Shown here piece by piece: positions 43,262 through 51,395 of a stretch of 64,000 nt of DNA. A model generated the notes under the pieces. The model made no database searches, had not been told where the DNA came from, and was given only the letters and a program-made list of their open reading frames with translations. Numbering within the stretch: position 1 is the first letter of the stretch; every line of letters starts with the position of its first letter. Source of the DNA: Candidatus Cottocaccamicrobium excrementipullorum (GTDB lineage Bacteria > Bacillota > Clostridia > Lachnospirales > Lachnospiraceae); contig DVFL01000029.1 in NCBI GenBank assembly GCA_018713255.1, positions 62,001-126,000 on the forward strand, read 5' to 3'. The position numbers and the translations under genes were made by a program.

Positions 43262-43285
43262 GGGGGCTGCCGGCCGGCAGCCCCC
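43262..43285 (-). terminator. Intra-operon hairpin after the solute-binding protein gene
   Basis: GGGGGCTGCCGG (43262-43273) and CCGGCAGCCCCC (43274-43285) form a perfect 24-base palindrome just after the binding-protein stop. On the minus strand it is followed by a short T-rich stretch. It likely acts as a partial terminator or 3' stabiliser that sets binding protein above permease. Confidence 0.7.
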
Positions 43286-43292
43286 CGGTGAA

Positions 43293-44738
43293 CTATTCCA
43301 GAGTGGGATTCATTGGGTCATAATTGTCAATTTTAATTTCCCATCCAGTTCCGTTGGCAATAGCATCTTCATACGCTTTGTTGTACCGGTCAGTAAGATC
43401 CTGAAGAGTAGAATCAATGTCAGCATCGCCATAATAAATGGATTCTGCTGTCTTGTACAGATCCTCGCCTTCTACAATCATGCCGGATGTGAAAGCGGCA
43501 TGAGGGGGTTTGGGAAGCAGGGCATCGGTTTCTTTGTTAATCAGAAGCCATTTCTTGTTCTTGAAATCCTCGCTGGGATTGGCTTTTTCCAGAATCGAGG
43601 GAAGAATGCTGACGCCGTAACCGCCTTCATAATAGCCAACCAGATAATCTTCATTGGTAAAGATATCTTTGTAAACCTGGAAAGCAGTTTCCAGATTAGG
43701 ACTCTTGGCATTGATCAGATAGCCGCTGGTGCCGTCATAGTATTGCTTGCCCAGCCTCTGGCCGCCCACCGTTGGGATGGGAGCCACGTCCCATTTGGAA
43801 GAGTCCATGGGGAACTGATTTTCGTAAACTCCAGGTTCCGCATGAGAGTAGGAGAAGTACATTCCGATCTTTCCTGCCGCAAACTGAGTACGGAGAGGAT
43901 CAATATCCAGTGATTCGCAGCCGGGGAATGCGCATTCTTCTGAAAGAAGTTCTTTCCATAATGAAAGAGTAGGAGCCCAAAGGGTAAAATCATATTTGCC
44001 TTCTTTAAAATTATATCCGTAGTTTGTTCCGGTTTCTGCCTGAAGGCCGATGCACATGGACCGCTCAAGGGCGGAGGAGGCGCTCTTCATGTTTTCTGCA
44101 AAACCATAGATGCCTTCGCCTTTTAACTGGGAGGTGATCAGTTTTGCATCCTCAACCATCTCTTCCAGGGTTTCCGGCGGTCCGTCAATGCCTACCCGAT
44201 CAAAAATTTCTGTGTTGTAGAAAAGGCGGCAGGTAGTGCCCGTGGTGGGAATGAAATACAGCTTTCCGTCGATTTCGTTATAGCCGGGAGTAATAACATC
44301 GGCAAAATAAGTTTTCATGTCCTCGTCCATGAAGGAGTACAGGTCTGCCCATTGCCCCTGTCCAACATACTTGTCAAAAACGGTGTTTTGGTAAACTAAG
44401 ATATCCGGAAGCTCGCCGTTTTGGGCTGCCATATCTACTGCCTGCTGATAATTGTCAGTATAAAGGGTGTAGACCACTTCCACATTGTCAGTGTTGTTGG
44501 CGTTGTATTCGTCAATTTTTTCCTGAACATAAGCGGCATCGTGGCGGTCCTTGGACCAGATATTGATGACGGTCTTTTCTCCGGCTGATTCATTTCCGGA
44601 TGTTTGGGCTTCTGTTTGTCCGTTCCCATTCTGGCTGGCAGCGGAGGTGCTGGAAGCGTTATCCGAAGAGCATCCCATGACTGATGCGGCAGCCATAGCA
44701 GCTGCAAGACCAAGTGCAGTAACTTTTTTTCGTTTCAT
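43293..44738 (-). CDS. Extracellular solute-binding lipoprotein of a sugar ABC importer
   Basis: Encodes 481 residues. A lipoprotein signal peptide ends in the lipobox VMGC with Cys23, then a Ser/Gln-rich linker to about residue 55. The mature part is a family 1 (CUT1) binding protein (INIWSKDRHDAAYVQEKI, GQWADLYSFMDE, GKLYFIPTTGTTCRLFYNTE). First gene of the minus-strand operon, with AAGGAGGG before the ATG. Given the downstream heparinase-like lyase, the ligand is probably a uronic-acid-containing oligosaccharide. Confidence 0.93.
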   Translation of the reverse strand: MKRKKVTALGLAAAMAAASVMGCSSDNASSTSAASQNGNGQTEAQTSGNESAGEKTVINIWSKDRHDAAYVQEKIDEYNANNTDNVEVVYTLYTDNYQQAVDMAAQNGELPDILVYQNTVFDKYVGQGQWADLYSFMDEDMKTYFADVITPGYNEIDGKLYFIPTTGTTCRLFYNTEIFDRVGIDGPPETLEEMVEDAKLITSQLKGEGIYGFAENMKSASSALERSMCIGLQAETGTNYGYNFKEGKYDFTLWAPTLSLWKELLSEECAFPGCESLDIDPLRTQFAAGKIGMYFSYSHAEPGVYENQFPMDSSKWDVAPIPTVGGQRLGKQYYDGTSGYLINAKSPNLETAFQVYKDIFTNEDYLVGYYEGGYGVSILPSILEKANPSEDFKNKKWLLINKETDALLPKPPHAAFTSGMIVEGEDLYKTAESIYYGDADIDSTLQDLTDRYNKAYEDAIANGTGWEIKIDNYDPMNPTLE

Positions 44739-44860
44739 TGTAACTCCCTCCTTGATTTTGTTAGCAATATTATAAACAAAAGAAGGAAATCGGTAAATTC
44801 AGGAAATAAGGTTTTCATGTTCGAAATTTAAGGTCTTTTTCTCTTCTCTTCTTTCCTTAT

Positions 44861-44879
44861 CCATAATAAATAATTATGG
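44861..44879. promoter_or_regulatory. Perfect palindrome in a divergent intergenic region
   Basis: CCATAAT (44861-44867), AAATA, ATTATGG (44873-44879) is a perfect inverted repeat in the 258-base gap between the binding-protein operon (minus) and the DUF3737 operon (plus). It is a good candidate binding site for the AraC-type output domain of the YesN-like regulator or for a control protein of the plus-strand operon. The rest of the gap is AT-rich; I found no -35/-10 pair with good spacing on the plus strand. Confidence 0.5.
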
Positions 44880-44996
44880 AAATAAATAATGAATAAATAT
44901 TTGATATTTGATTTCAGCGGTATTACACTATGATTGTAAAGAAAACCAATGAGAGCTGTACCGGCTGTTTGCATCAGCCGGATATAAGGAGCAGTG

Positions 44997-45260
44997 ATGG
45001 GGAAGAAGAGAACAGAAAGATGCTGTGGGCTGGATACCCCTTATGGATATACCGTAGCACAGAATTTAAAAGATGCCGGCTGTACAGAGGAATTGATCCG
45101 GCAGTTTATGGTGCTTCAGAAAGATGGAGAGGCGGAAAAGCAGATTCAGCTTCTTTCGGGGCATCGCAGACATTTGCTGGATGTGCTTCATCAGGAGGAA
45201 AGGCGGATAGATTGCCTGGATTACCTGATGTATCAAATCCAGAAAAGAGATCAGAATTAA
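44997..45260 (+). CDS. Small helical protein of the DUF3737 operon
   Basis: Encodes 87 residues; ATG 44997 (or GTG 44994) follows AAGGAG. The N-terminus CCGLDTPYGYTVAQNLKDAG is followed by helical, charged sequence (VLQKDGEAEKQIQLLSGHRR, then LHQEERRIDCLDYLMYQIQK). No signal or membrane segment. Similar short proteins are common in Lachnospiraceae next to cyclophilin-like, SDR and flavodoxin genes; the function is unknown. It is likely co-transcribed with the DUF3737 gene 23 bases downstream. Confidence 0.75.
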   Translation: MGKKRTERCCGLDTPYGYTVAQNLKDAGCTEELIRQFMVLQKDGEAEKQIQLLSGHRRHLLDVLHQEERRIDCLDYLMYQIQKRDQN

Positions 45261-45283
45261 ATGACGATTAGGAGGTTTTTATT

Positions 45284-46147
45284 ATGAAAACAATTCAACA
45301 TCAGACATTTGACGCAGAACGAGCCTTGTATGGCAGCGATGGTATTTTAGTAAAAGATTGTTCCTTTGATGGTCCGGCAGACGGGGAGAGTGCATTTAAA
45401 GAATGCAGGGATGTTCAGGTGGAGCACAGCTTTTTCAATCTCCGGTATCCCTTCTGGCATGATCATGGTCTTATCATTAAAGATTCAGAAATGACAGAGC
45501 TTTGCCGTGCCGCGTTATGGTATTCCGATCATATTTCCATCGAGAACACTAAGCTCCATGGGATTAAGGCGCTGAGGGAATGCAAAGAGGTAGAGATGCG
45601 CGGCTGTGATGTGATTTCACCGGAATTCGGCTGGTCCGTTCACAACATTACCATGAATGACTGTGATGCAGAAAGCGAGTATTTTATGATGCGTTCCACC
45701 GGCCTGCATTTCACCAATGTGAGGATGAAAGGTAAATATTCCTTCCAGTACATTGAAAACGCGGTCTTTGAGCATTGTGTTTTTGATACGAAAGACGCTT
45801 TCTGGCACGGGAAAAATGTGATTGTTCGGAACAGTGTGGTTAAGGGAGAATATCTGGCATGGTACTGTGAGAACGTTACCTTTGAAAATTGCAGAATCAT
45901 CGGCACTCAGCCTCTGTGCTACTGCAAGAATCTGAAATTAATCAACTGCGAAATGATCGATTGTGATCTGGCGTTTGAACGCAGCCAAGTGCAGGCAGAG
46001 ATTACCACGCCGGTAATCAGCGTTAAGAATCCTCTGGCCGGCAGCTGCATTATCCTTCCTGAGGTGGGGGAGATTATCCGCGACATTAAAGAAGGAACAG
46101 GCACTGTGAAGGTGCAGAATCAGGAGAAATCACCGATTTGCGCCTAA
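45284..46147 (+). CDS. DUF3737 protein (right-handed beta-helix)
   Basis: Encodes 287 residues with no signal peptide. The sequence shows repeated short strands ending in Asn/Asp/Cys-rich turns (VEHSFFNLRYPFWHDHGLII, IENTKLHGIKALRECKEVEM, FENCRIIGTQPLCYCKNLKL), typical of right-handed parallel beta-helices. This is the DUF3737 family of cytosolic proteins of unknown role. AGGAGG lies before the ATG. The next gene begins 42 bases after its stop, so the three genes form an operon. The role is unknown; beta-helix folds often bind polysaccharide but that is not shown here. Confidence 0.85.
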   Translation: MKTIQHQTFDAERALYGSDGILVKDCSFDGPADGESAFKECRDVQVEHSFFNLRYPFWHDHGLIIKDSEMTELCRAALWYSDHISIENTKLHGIKALRECKEVEMRGCDVISPEFGWSVHNITMNDCDAESEYFMMRSTGLHFTNVRMKGKYSFQYIENAVFEHCVFDTKDAFWHGKNVIVRNSVVKGEYLAWYCENVTFENCRIIGTQPLCYCKNLKLINCEMIDCDLAFERSQVQAEITTPVISVKNPLAGSCIILPEVGEIIRDIKEGTGTVKVQNQEKSPICA

Positions 46148-46189
46148 TTGATTCCTTTGGCTGGCAGAGAACAGGAAAGAGAGAAAAAT

Positions 46190-46720
46190 ATGAAAAAAAA
46201 GTTTTGGGTTTTGGCTGCCGTGGTGTTCGGAATGACGATGATGCTGGCTGGCTGCAGCCAAGCCAGCGAAAAAGCGGAAGCAGTTGAAGAAAGCACCGCA
46301 GAAGAGAGCGTTTCTGAGAGCGCTTTTGAGGAAGAAATGTCAGAATCAAGTCAAGAGGAGGAAAAGGAAATGAGGATGAACGTGCAGATTGGAGAGCATG
46401 TTTTTACGGCGTCATTGGAGAATAATGATGCAGTGAACGCGCTGGTAAAATTAATGGAGAAGGAGCCGATAACCATACAGATGAGCGATTATGGCGGATT
46501 TGAGAAGGTAGGAGGCCTGGGTACCAGCCTTCCGGCCAGCAACCGTCAGACCACCACTCAGGCGGGGGATATCGTTCTGTATCAGGGAAGCCAGATCGTC
46601 ATGTTTTACGGCTCTAACTCCTGGAGCTACACCAGACTGGGACGGATTACAGATTTAACCGGCTGGCAAGAGGCCTTGGGCAGCGGCGGCATTACAGTTA
46701 CCTTCTCCTTGGAAAAATAA
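46190..46720 (+). CDS. Cyclophilin-like lipoprotein
   Basis: Encodes 176 residues from ATG 46190. Signal peptide with lipobox LAGC (Cys22), then a Glu/Ser-rich linker (about 25-65) and a cyclophilin-like domain (about 70-176: MNVQIGEHVFTASLENNDAV, GDIVLYQGSQIVMFYGSN, YTRLGRI, ALGSGGITVTFSLEK). This is the cyclophil-like family, not a proven prolyl isomerase. It is anchored outside the cell. It ends in a terminator. Two tail fragments of related genes lie at 24571-24699 and 25673-25882. Confidence 0.85.
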   Translation: MKKKFWVLAAVVFGMTMMLAGCSQASEKAEAVEESTAEESVSESAFEEEMSESSQEEEKEMRMNVQIGEHVFTASLENNDAVNALVKLMEKEPITIQMSDYGGFEKVGGLGTSLPASNRQTTTQAGDIVLYQGSQIVMFYGSNSWSYTRLGRITDLTGWQEALGSGGITVTFSLEK

Positions 46721-46727
46721 AAACAAG

Positions 46728-46767
46728 AAAAAGATGTCATATCATGGAAGATGGATGGCATCTTTTT
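46728..46767 (+). terminator. Intrinsic terminator of the DUF3737/cyclophilin operon
   Basis: AAAAAGATGTCAT (46728-46740) pairs with ATGGCATCTTTTT (46755-46767) with one G-T pair, and ends in T residues. Confidence 0.8.
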
Positions 46768-46875
46768 TGTTTTCAGCGATTATGCTGACAATTTATCTGC
46801 TTTCTGCTATGATAGGCTTTATTGCAGAGGTTCGTCAGCTGGGCGGCCGGCAGAATGGAGGAAGGAGTGGGAAGA

Positions 46876-48492
46876 ATGATGAGCAGCGGCAAAATAACGG
46901 TTTTTGTCAATGGCAAGATATTTACCTCGAATCCCAGGATGCCTTATGGGGACAGTCTGGTGATAAAGGATGGCCGTATTTTGTGGATTGGCAGGAGAAA
47001 AGAAATGCCCGAAGAATTTCAAAAGGCAGGAGAAACCGTAGATTTTTGCGGAAGAAGGGTGATTCCAGGATTTGTGGATGCGCATATGCATCCGGTGATG
47101 CTGGCGGATCTGAGAAGGAAGATTACGGTAATGCCGCCGGAGGTTAATTCCATTGAAGCGTTGATTCAGGCAATTAAAGTGAAAAGGCAGCAGCAGAAAG
47201 CGGGAGAGTGGATTGAAGGCTGGGGATATGATGAAAGCGGACTGTTGGAGAAGCGTTCTCCCACCCGTTACGATCTGGATTTAGGATGCAGCGATTCTCC
47301 AGTATCCATTATGCGGACCTGTGCGCATATTCGTTGTGTCAACAGCGTGGCCCTTAAGCTGGCCGGGATTGACCGAAATACTCCTGATCCTCCTGGAGGA
47401 GAAATTGAGCGGGATGCAGAGGGAGAGCCAACGGGAGTGCTGAAAGAAAAGGCAAGCACGCTGTTCGGCGCACTTCTTCCAGAGGAATCTGTGGAAAGTC
47501 GGAGAGACCATCTTCTTGAACTGGGAGATCTTTTGCTTTCTCAGGGAATTACAGCAATCTGCGATATGGGAGATTTGGACGGCCTGGATAATCTGCCGGT
47601 ATATGAAGCTGCGCTGAAGAAGGGCTTCAGGCAGAGAACGGGGGTGTATTATCTATGGGATTTTTTCGCGGATAAGGAATCCTTTCAAATTCTGCCTGAG
47701 ATGATGGATCGGGAGAGGCAGCTGTTTGTTGCGGGACTTAAGCTGATTGGAGATGGGAGCATTTCTGGAAGAACTGCCTGGATGAGCCGGCCTTATCTGG
47801 GAAGTGACAGAGAATACGGCATTTCGGTATGCAGTGATGAACTGCTGGATCAGGCCATTGAATACTGCAGGGAACATCACTGTCAGCTGGCCATTCACGC
47901 CATGGGAGGCAAGGCCATCGACCGAATGATCAATCGAGTGTGCAGAGAGAAAAAATGGACTCCGGAGGGGATTCCTTATGTGCGCATGGAACATGTGACG
48001 GACCCTTCCAGGGAAAGCATCAGAAAAGCCGCGGAACACGGGATTTCCTTTGTTACCCAGCCGATTTTCCAATATGCAGAAAGTGCAAGCTATCTGGCTA
48101 ATTTAGGGCCGGAGTGGATGAAGGAATGTTATCCTGTCCGGACAATTCTGGAAGAGGGAGCAGAACTGGGCTTTTCAACAGATGCGCCGGCCACCTTCTG
48201 GTCCAATCCCTCGGACCCTTTCCCAGGACTTAAACAGGCGGTAACCCGGATATCGGCTTCCGGAGTGGACTGTGGACAGGATCAGGCGGTGGGGATAGAA
48301 ACCGCTGTCAGGCTGTATACCGATGGTTCCGCCAGAGCTGCCGGATTTTCCCATATTGGAATGCTGGCTCCTGGATATCATGGAGATTTTATTGTGCTGA
48401 ACCGGGATATTCTGACCATCCCGTCCCAGGAGATAGATACTCTCCAGGTGATGGAGACTTATCTGGATGGCCAGTGTGTTTACCGGCGCTGA
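46876..48492 (+). CDS. Metal-dependent amidohydrolase (YtcJ-like)
   Basis: Encodes 538 residues from ATG 46876 (or 46879) with GAAGGAGTGG ahead; the frame upstream to 46822 lacks a site. It is a YtcJ-type member of the amidohydrolase superfamily: N-terminal beta-sandwich (KITVFVNGKIFTSNP), first metal motif FVDAHMHPV (His-x-His), GLKLIGDGSISGRTAWM, AIHAMGGKAID (His), RMEHVTD (His) and FSTDAPATFWSNP (Asp). It hydrolyses an unknown amide, ester or cyclic bond, probably with zinc in the cytosol. It ends five bases from the convergent DUF1275 gene. Confidence 0.9.
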   Translation: MMSSGKITVFVNGKIFTSNPRMPYGDSLVIKDGRILWIGRRKEMPEEFQKAGETVDFCGRRVIPGFVDAHMHPVMLADLRRKITVMPPEVNSIEALIQAIKVKRQQQKAGEWIEGWGYDESGLLEKRSPTRYDLDLGCSDSPVSIMRTCAHIRCVNSVALKLAGIDRNTPDPPGGEIERDAEGEPTGVLKEKASTLFGALLPEESVESRRDHLLELGDLLLSQGITAICDMGDLDGLDNLPVYEAALKKGFRQRTGVYYLWDFFADKESFQILPEMMDRERQLFVAGLKLIGDGSISGRTAWMSRPYLGSDREYGISVCSDELLDQAIEYCREHHCQLAIHAMGGKAIDRMINRVCREKKWTPEGIPYVRMEHVTDPSRESIRKAAEHGISFVTQPIFQYAESASYLANLGPEWMKECYPVRTILEEGAELGFSTDAPATFWSNPSDPFPGLKQAVTRISASGVDCGQDQAVGIETAVRLYTDGSARAAGFSHIGMLAPGYHGDFIVLNRDILTIPSQEIDTLQVMETYLDGQCVYRR

Positions 48493-48497
48493 TTGGC

Positions 48498-49217
48498 TCA
48501 GTGGCCTGAGGGTTTTCGGCTTAACAGTCCCTGTTCGCTGGTTAAGTCAGCGTGGGCCAGCTTGATGAAGACAATTCCCAGGGGGATTAAGGCCAGCCAT
48601 ATGGATTTTTCCTCCAGGAAACGGCAGATGGCGGTCAGAAGAACGGCGCCTGCCGAAAAACACAGGAGCATTCTGGCATGGGCCAGACCTTTTCGGAGGG
48701 AGCCCTGGTCCCGTTTTCGGAAGTAATGGGTAAAGGCAATCCCTGTCTGTCGAAGATGATTGGTGCAGAATGTGGTGGCCATAGGGATTCCTGCTGCCTG
48801 GCGGAAGGTATTGTACTGCATGGAGGCAATAAAATTAATTAGAACCTGGACAATCTGGTTGGGAAGGCTTAAGGGAATAAAGCCGATCCCAAAAAGCATA
48901 ATGATCTCAAAGGCAGCCAGATAGGTGTCCCATCGGAGGAGCCCAAATTTTCTAGTGCGCACCGGAAGAATTTCTGAGAGAACGGTTCCGGCAAAGTAGG
49001 CGCAGATCGGAATAAAATAATAACAGCCTTGGGCCCAGTGCCCTTTTCCAAAAGCAATGGACATGAGAACAAAATTGGCGGTTTGGGCGTTGCAGAATAC
49101 CCCGCCCCGCATATTGTAGGTGTAAGCGCCCATCATGCCGGCGGCAGTCATCAGCAGATCGAAGGTGCTTGGCTGTTCACAGGCCAGGTATTGGGGTTCT
49201 TGTGGTTCTGTATTCAT
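48498..49217 (-). CDS. DUF1275 (YoaK-like) membrane protein
   Basis: Encodes 239 residues with six hydrophobic segments. The family pattern is visible: MTAAGMMGAYTYNMRGGVFCNAQTANFVLM near the start (first half: TYNMRGGVFCNAQTANFVL), and FIASMQYNTFRQAAGIPMAT followed by FCTNHLRQTG in the middle. DUF1275 proteins are unassigned membrane proteins, probably transporters. The gene diverges from the LysR gene at 49340 with 122 bases between, so that regulator is its likely controller. Confidence 0.9.
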   Translation of the reverse strand: MNTEPQEPQYLACEQPSTFDLLMTAAGMMGAYTYNMRGGVFCNAQTANFVLMSIAFGKGHWAQGCYYFIPICAYFAGTVLSEILPVRTRKFGLLRWDTYLAAFEIIMLFGIGFIPLSLPNQIVQVLINFIASMQYNTFRQAAGIPMATTFCTNHLRQTGIAFTHYFRKRDQGSLRKGLAHARMLLCFSAGAVLLTAICRFLEEKSIWLALIPLGIVFIKLAHADLTSEQGLLSRKPSGH

Positions 49218-49339
49218 GTTTCTTCTCCTTGACGTTTAAAATGATACAGTATAGAATTTAATCTTACAAGAAAACAAAATCAAACTGTTATTTTCTGTAT
49301 AGATTACAAATTTAAACTGTAAACCGTAAGGAGGAAGCC

Positions 49340-50254
49340 ATGAATCTTCAGACCATGGATTATATGATTGCTCTGGCGGACGAGCGGAGCGTGTCGGCGG
49401 CGGCCAGGCGGCTGCATATTACTCAGCAAAGCTTAAGCGCCCACCTTGCCTCGGTGGAGAAAGAATTGGGATGCCGTTTGTTTGAGCGGAGAGTTCCCCT
49501 GGAGATTACTTATGCAGGGGAAGAATTTTTAAGATATGCCTATTCTATTCAAAAGCAAATGAAAATGCTGCATCATACGTTTGATGCCATTCGCAGGGAG
49601 GAAAAGGGACTGCTGGAGGTGGGGATTACCAGCAACCGGGGGCTGGTAATTCTGCTGCCGGTTATCCTGGCGTTTCAAGAAGCACATCCTGGGATAGAGC
49701 TGAAGATTGTGGAGGATACTAATGAGGCGCTGGTGAAGAAACTGGAAAAGGGAGAGATCCATGTGGGCGTCTCGGATTTTGCTTCAGGCCACTCAGGAAT
49801 TCATGTGGTGAGGGCTTATCGGGAGAGAGTGGTATTTGTAATCCAGAAAGAACTGTTTGCCAGGCTTTACGGAGAAGCAGCCGGAGAGGTGATCCGCAGA
49901 ATTCAAGAGGGAGAGCTGAAACTCCTGGAAGAATGCCCTCTTCTTCTTGGCCATGAAGAGGACATTGCCGGAAAATATGCCAGGAGACTGATGGAAACTT
50001 TCAGCACATCGCCTGTGGTGCGGGCAGAAGCAAAGAATACGGTACTGCTTTTGGAGCTGTGCGCCGCAGGAATGGGCGGCTGTTTCTGCCCGGAGATTAT
50101 TGTAAAAAACACATTGTCTCAAGAAAAGAAAGACGCCCTGCTGACCATAACCCTGGGGCAGGAAGCGGAGTATGAGATGTATATTGGATGGCGGGAAGAC
50201 TGGCATGTTATCCAGGACTTTGTAGAAACCATGGCAAAGCAGATGAGAAATTAA
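49340..50254 (+). CDS. LysR-family regulator
   Basis: Encodes 304 residues: helix-turn-helix SVSAAARRLHITQQSLSAHL (about 16-35) and effector domain (about 90-300). GTAAGGAGG precedes the ATG. It diverges from the DUF1275 gene, which is the natural target. Its last four bases overlap the end of the convergent polysaccharide-acylation gene, so no terminator fits between them. Confidence 0.92.
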   Translation: MNLQTMDYMIALADERSVSAAARRLHITQQSLSAHLASVEKELGCRLFERRVPLEITYAGEEFLRYAYSIQKQMKMLHHTFDAIRREEKGLLEVGITSNRGLVILLPVILAFQEAHPGIELKIVEDTNEALVKKLEKGEIHVGVSDFASGHSGIHVVRAYRERVVFVIQKELFARLYGEAAGEVIRRIQEGELKLLEECPLLLGHEEDIAGKYARRLMETFSTSPVVRAEAKNTVLLLELCAAGMGGCFCPEIIVKNTLSQEKKDALLTITLGQEAEYEMYIGWREDWHVIQDFVETMAKQMRN

Positions 50255-51372
50255 GGAAAAACAGTTTCTTTCATCTGTTCCAGGGAATAGTAGTCGTTGG
50301 TCAGCGTATACTCAGCGGTTTCGAAGATTACGCAGTCCGGCTGAAAAAGATCAACGTAGTAATCAAGGTTCAGCACATTTTGATAATCGTGAACAATGAT
50401 GTATTCGCCAAAGCTGTTTTCCAGAAATTTATACCCCATTCCATTCATGTAGCTGCCCTGGAAGGACAGGACTTTCGGGGCGCCCTGATCTATCCGCTTG
50501 GGATTTCTTAGATAGCGGAAGGTATGGTACTGGGAATCCAGCATTACCTCTGCAGAGTACTGGCTGGTAACTTCCTCAATGGGGTCAATGGGTTCAAAAA
50601 CAGGCTCATATTCATGAATGGGAAATTCCGACACCATTAAGGAGGTATTGAGTCTCTGGCTGATCTGATAGTCCTCCTTAACATTAACATGGAGACCAGG
50701 GAAAAATTGCTGCAGGTTAGAAAGAATGGCGTTGCAGCCGTAAAATGCGCCCAGGTCATTCCAGTGTCCGGCATTATAAACCTGGTTAAAAACAGCCTCC
50801 CCTTCCCTGGTTTTTTCTTTCAGAAGTTCGGTGTTGTCCACGTAATTGACGCCAAGTTCATCCAGGCAGCCAAGAAACTCATTTACCCAGCCGGCATCGT
50901 AATTGATTCCCCGGCGAAGCTTGTCTGACAGCACCGTGGTTTTAGCCGGGTTAAAGACGAAGAGGAAGGGAATACCCCGTTCCTGGCAGTAATCTTGAGC
51001 CCGTTTAATAAACTGAGCAAACTCCTGGTGAAATTCGCCGAACCGGATATTTCTTCCGGTTTTGAAAAAAACGTAGCCGTCCTTTCCGCAATCGTAGGTG
51101 GGATGGACCATTTTGTGAAACAGCTTGTCGTTTAACATAGTGTAGCCCAGAATCATCTCATCCCGGAAGCCGATGCGGTCCTCCACATAGGCGGACAAAT
51201 CGGACAGAAGGGAGCTTCCTTCCTTGGGATGGTAGTTGGGGCCAAAGGGATTATTCATCAGTTCCCGGTTGTCGATGGGAGAGACCACATTTTCTTCCCA
51301 GTTAAAAGCGGCTGCCGGAGCGAAAAGAGCCAGGATAAACAAAATAATCACGGCAATTCTTAATTTCTTCAT
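50251..51372 (-). CDS. AlgJ/AlgX-like (DHHW-type) polysaccharide O-acyltransferase partner
   Basis: Encodes 373 residues with an N-terminal signal or anchor segment (about 5-23) and an extracellular SGNH-hydrolase-like domain. Segments typical of the AlgX/AlgJ/DHHW group are present: LSAYVEDRIGFRDEMILGY, VFNPAKTTVLSD, AGHWNDLGAFYG (His203) and LSFQGSYMNGMG. With the membrane acyltransferase encoded upstream it should transfer acetyl groups to a surface polysaccharide. It begins 23 bases after that gene's stop. The target polymer is unknown. Confidence 0.85.
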   Translation of the reverse strand: MKKLRIAVIILFILALFAPAAAFNWEENVVSPIDNRELMNNPFGPNYHPKEGSSLLSDLSAYVEDRIGFRDEMILGYTMLNDKLFHKMVHPTYDCGKDGYVFFKTGRNIRFGEFHQEFAQFIKRAQDYCQERGIPFLFVFNPAKTTVLSDKLRRGINYDAGWVNEFLGCLDELGVNYVDNTELLKEKTREGEAVFNQVYNAGHWNDLGAFYGCNAILSNLQQFFPGLHVNVKEDYQISQRLNTSLMVSEFPIHEYEPVFEPIDPIEEVTSQYSAEVMLDSQYHTFRYLRNPKRIDQGAPKVLSFQGSYMNGMGYKFLENSFGEYIIVHDYQNVLNLDYYVDLFQPDCVIFETAEYTLTNDYYSLEQMKETVFP

Positions 51373-51395
51373 GAATGGATTCCTCCTCCCTTTGC

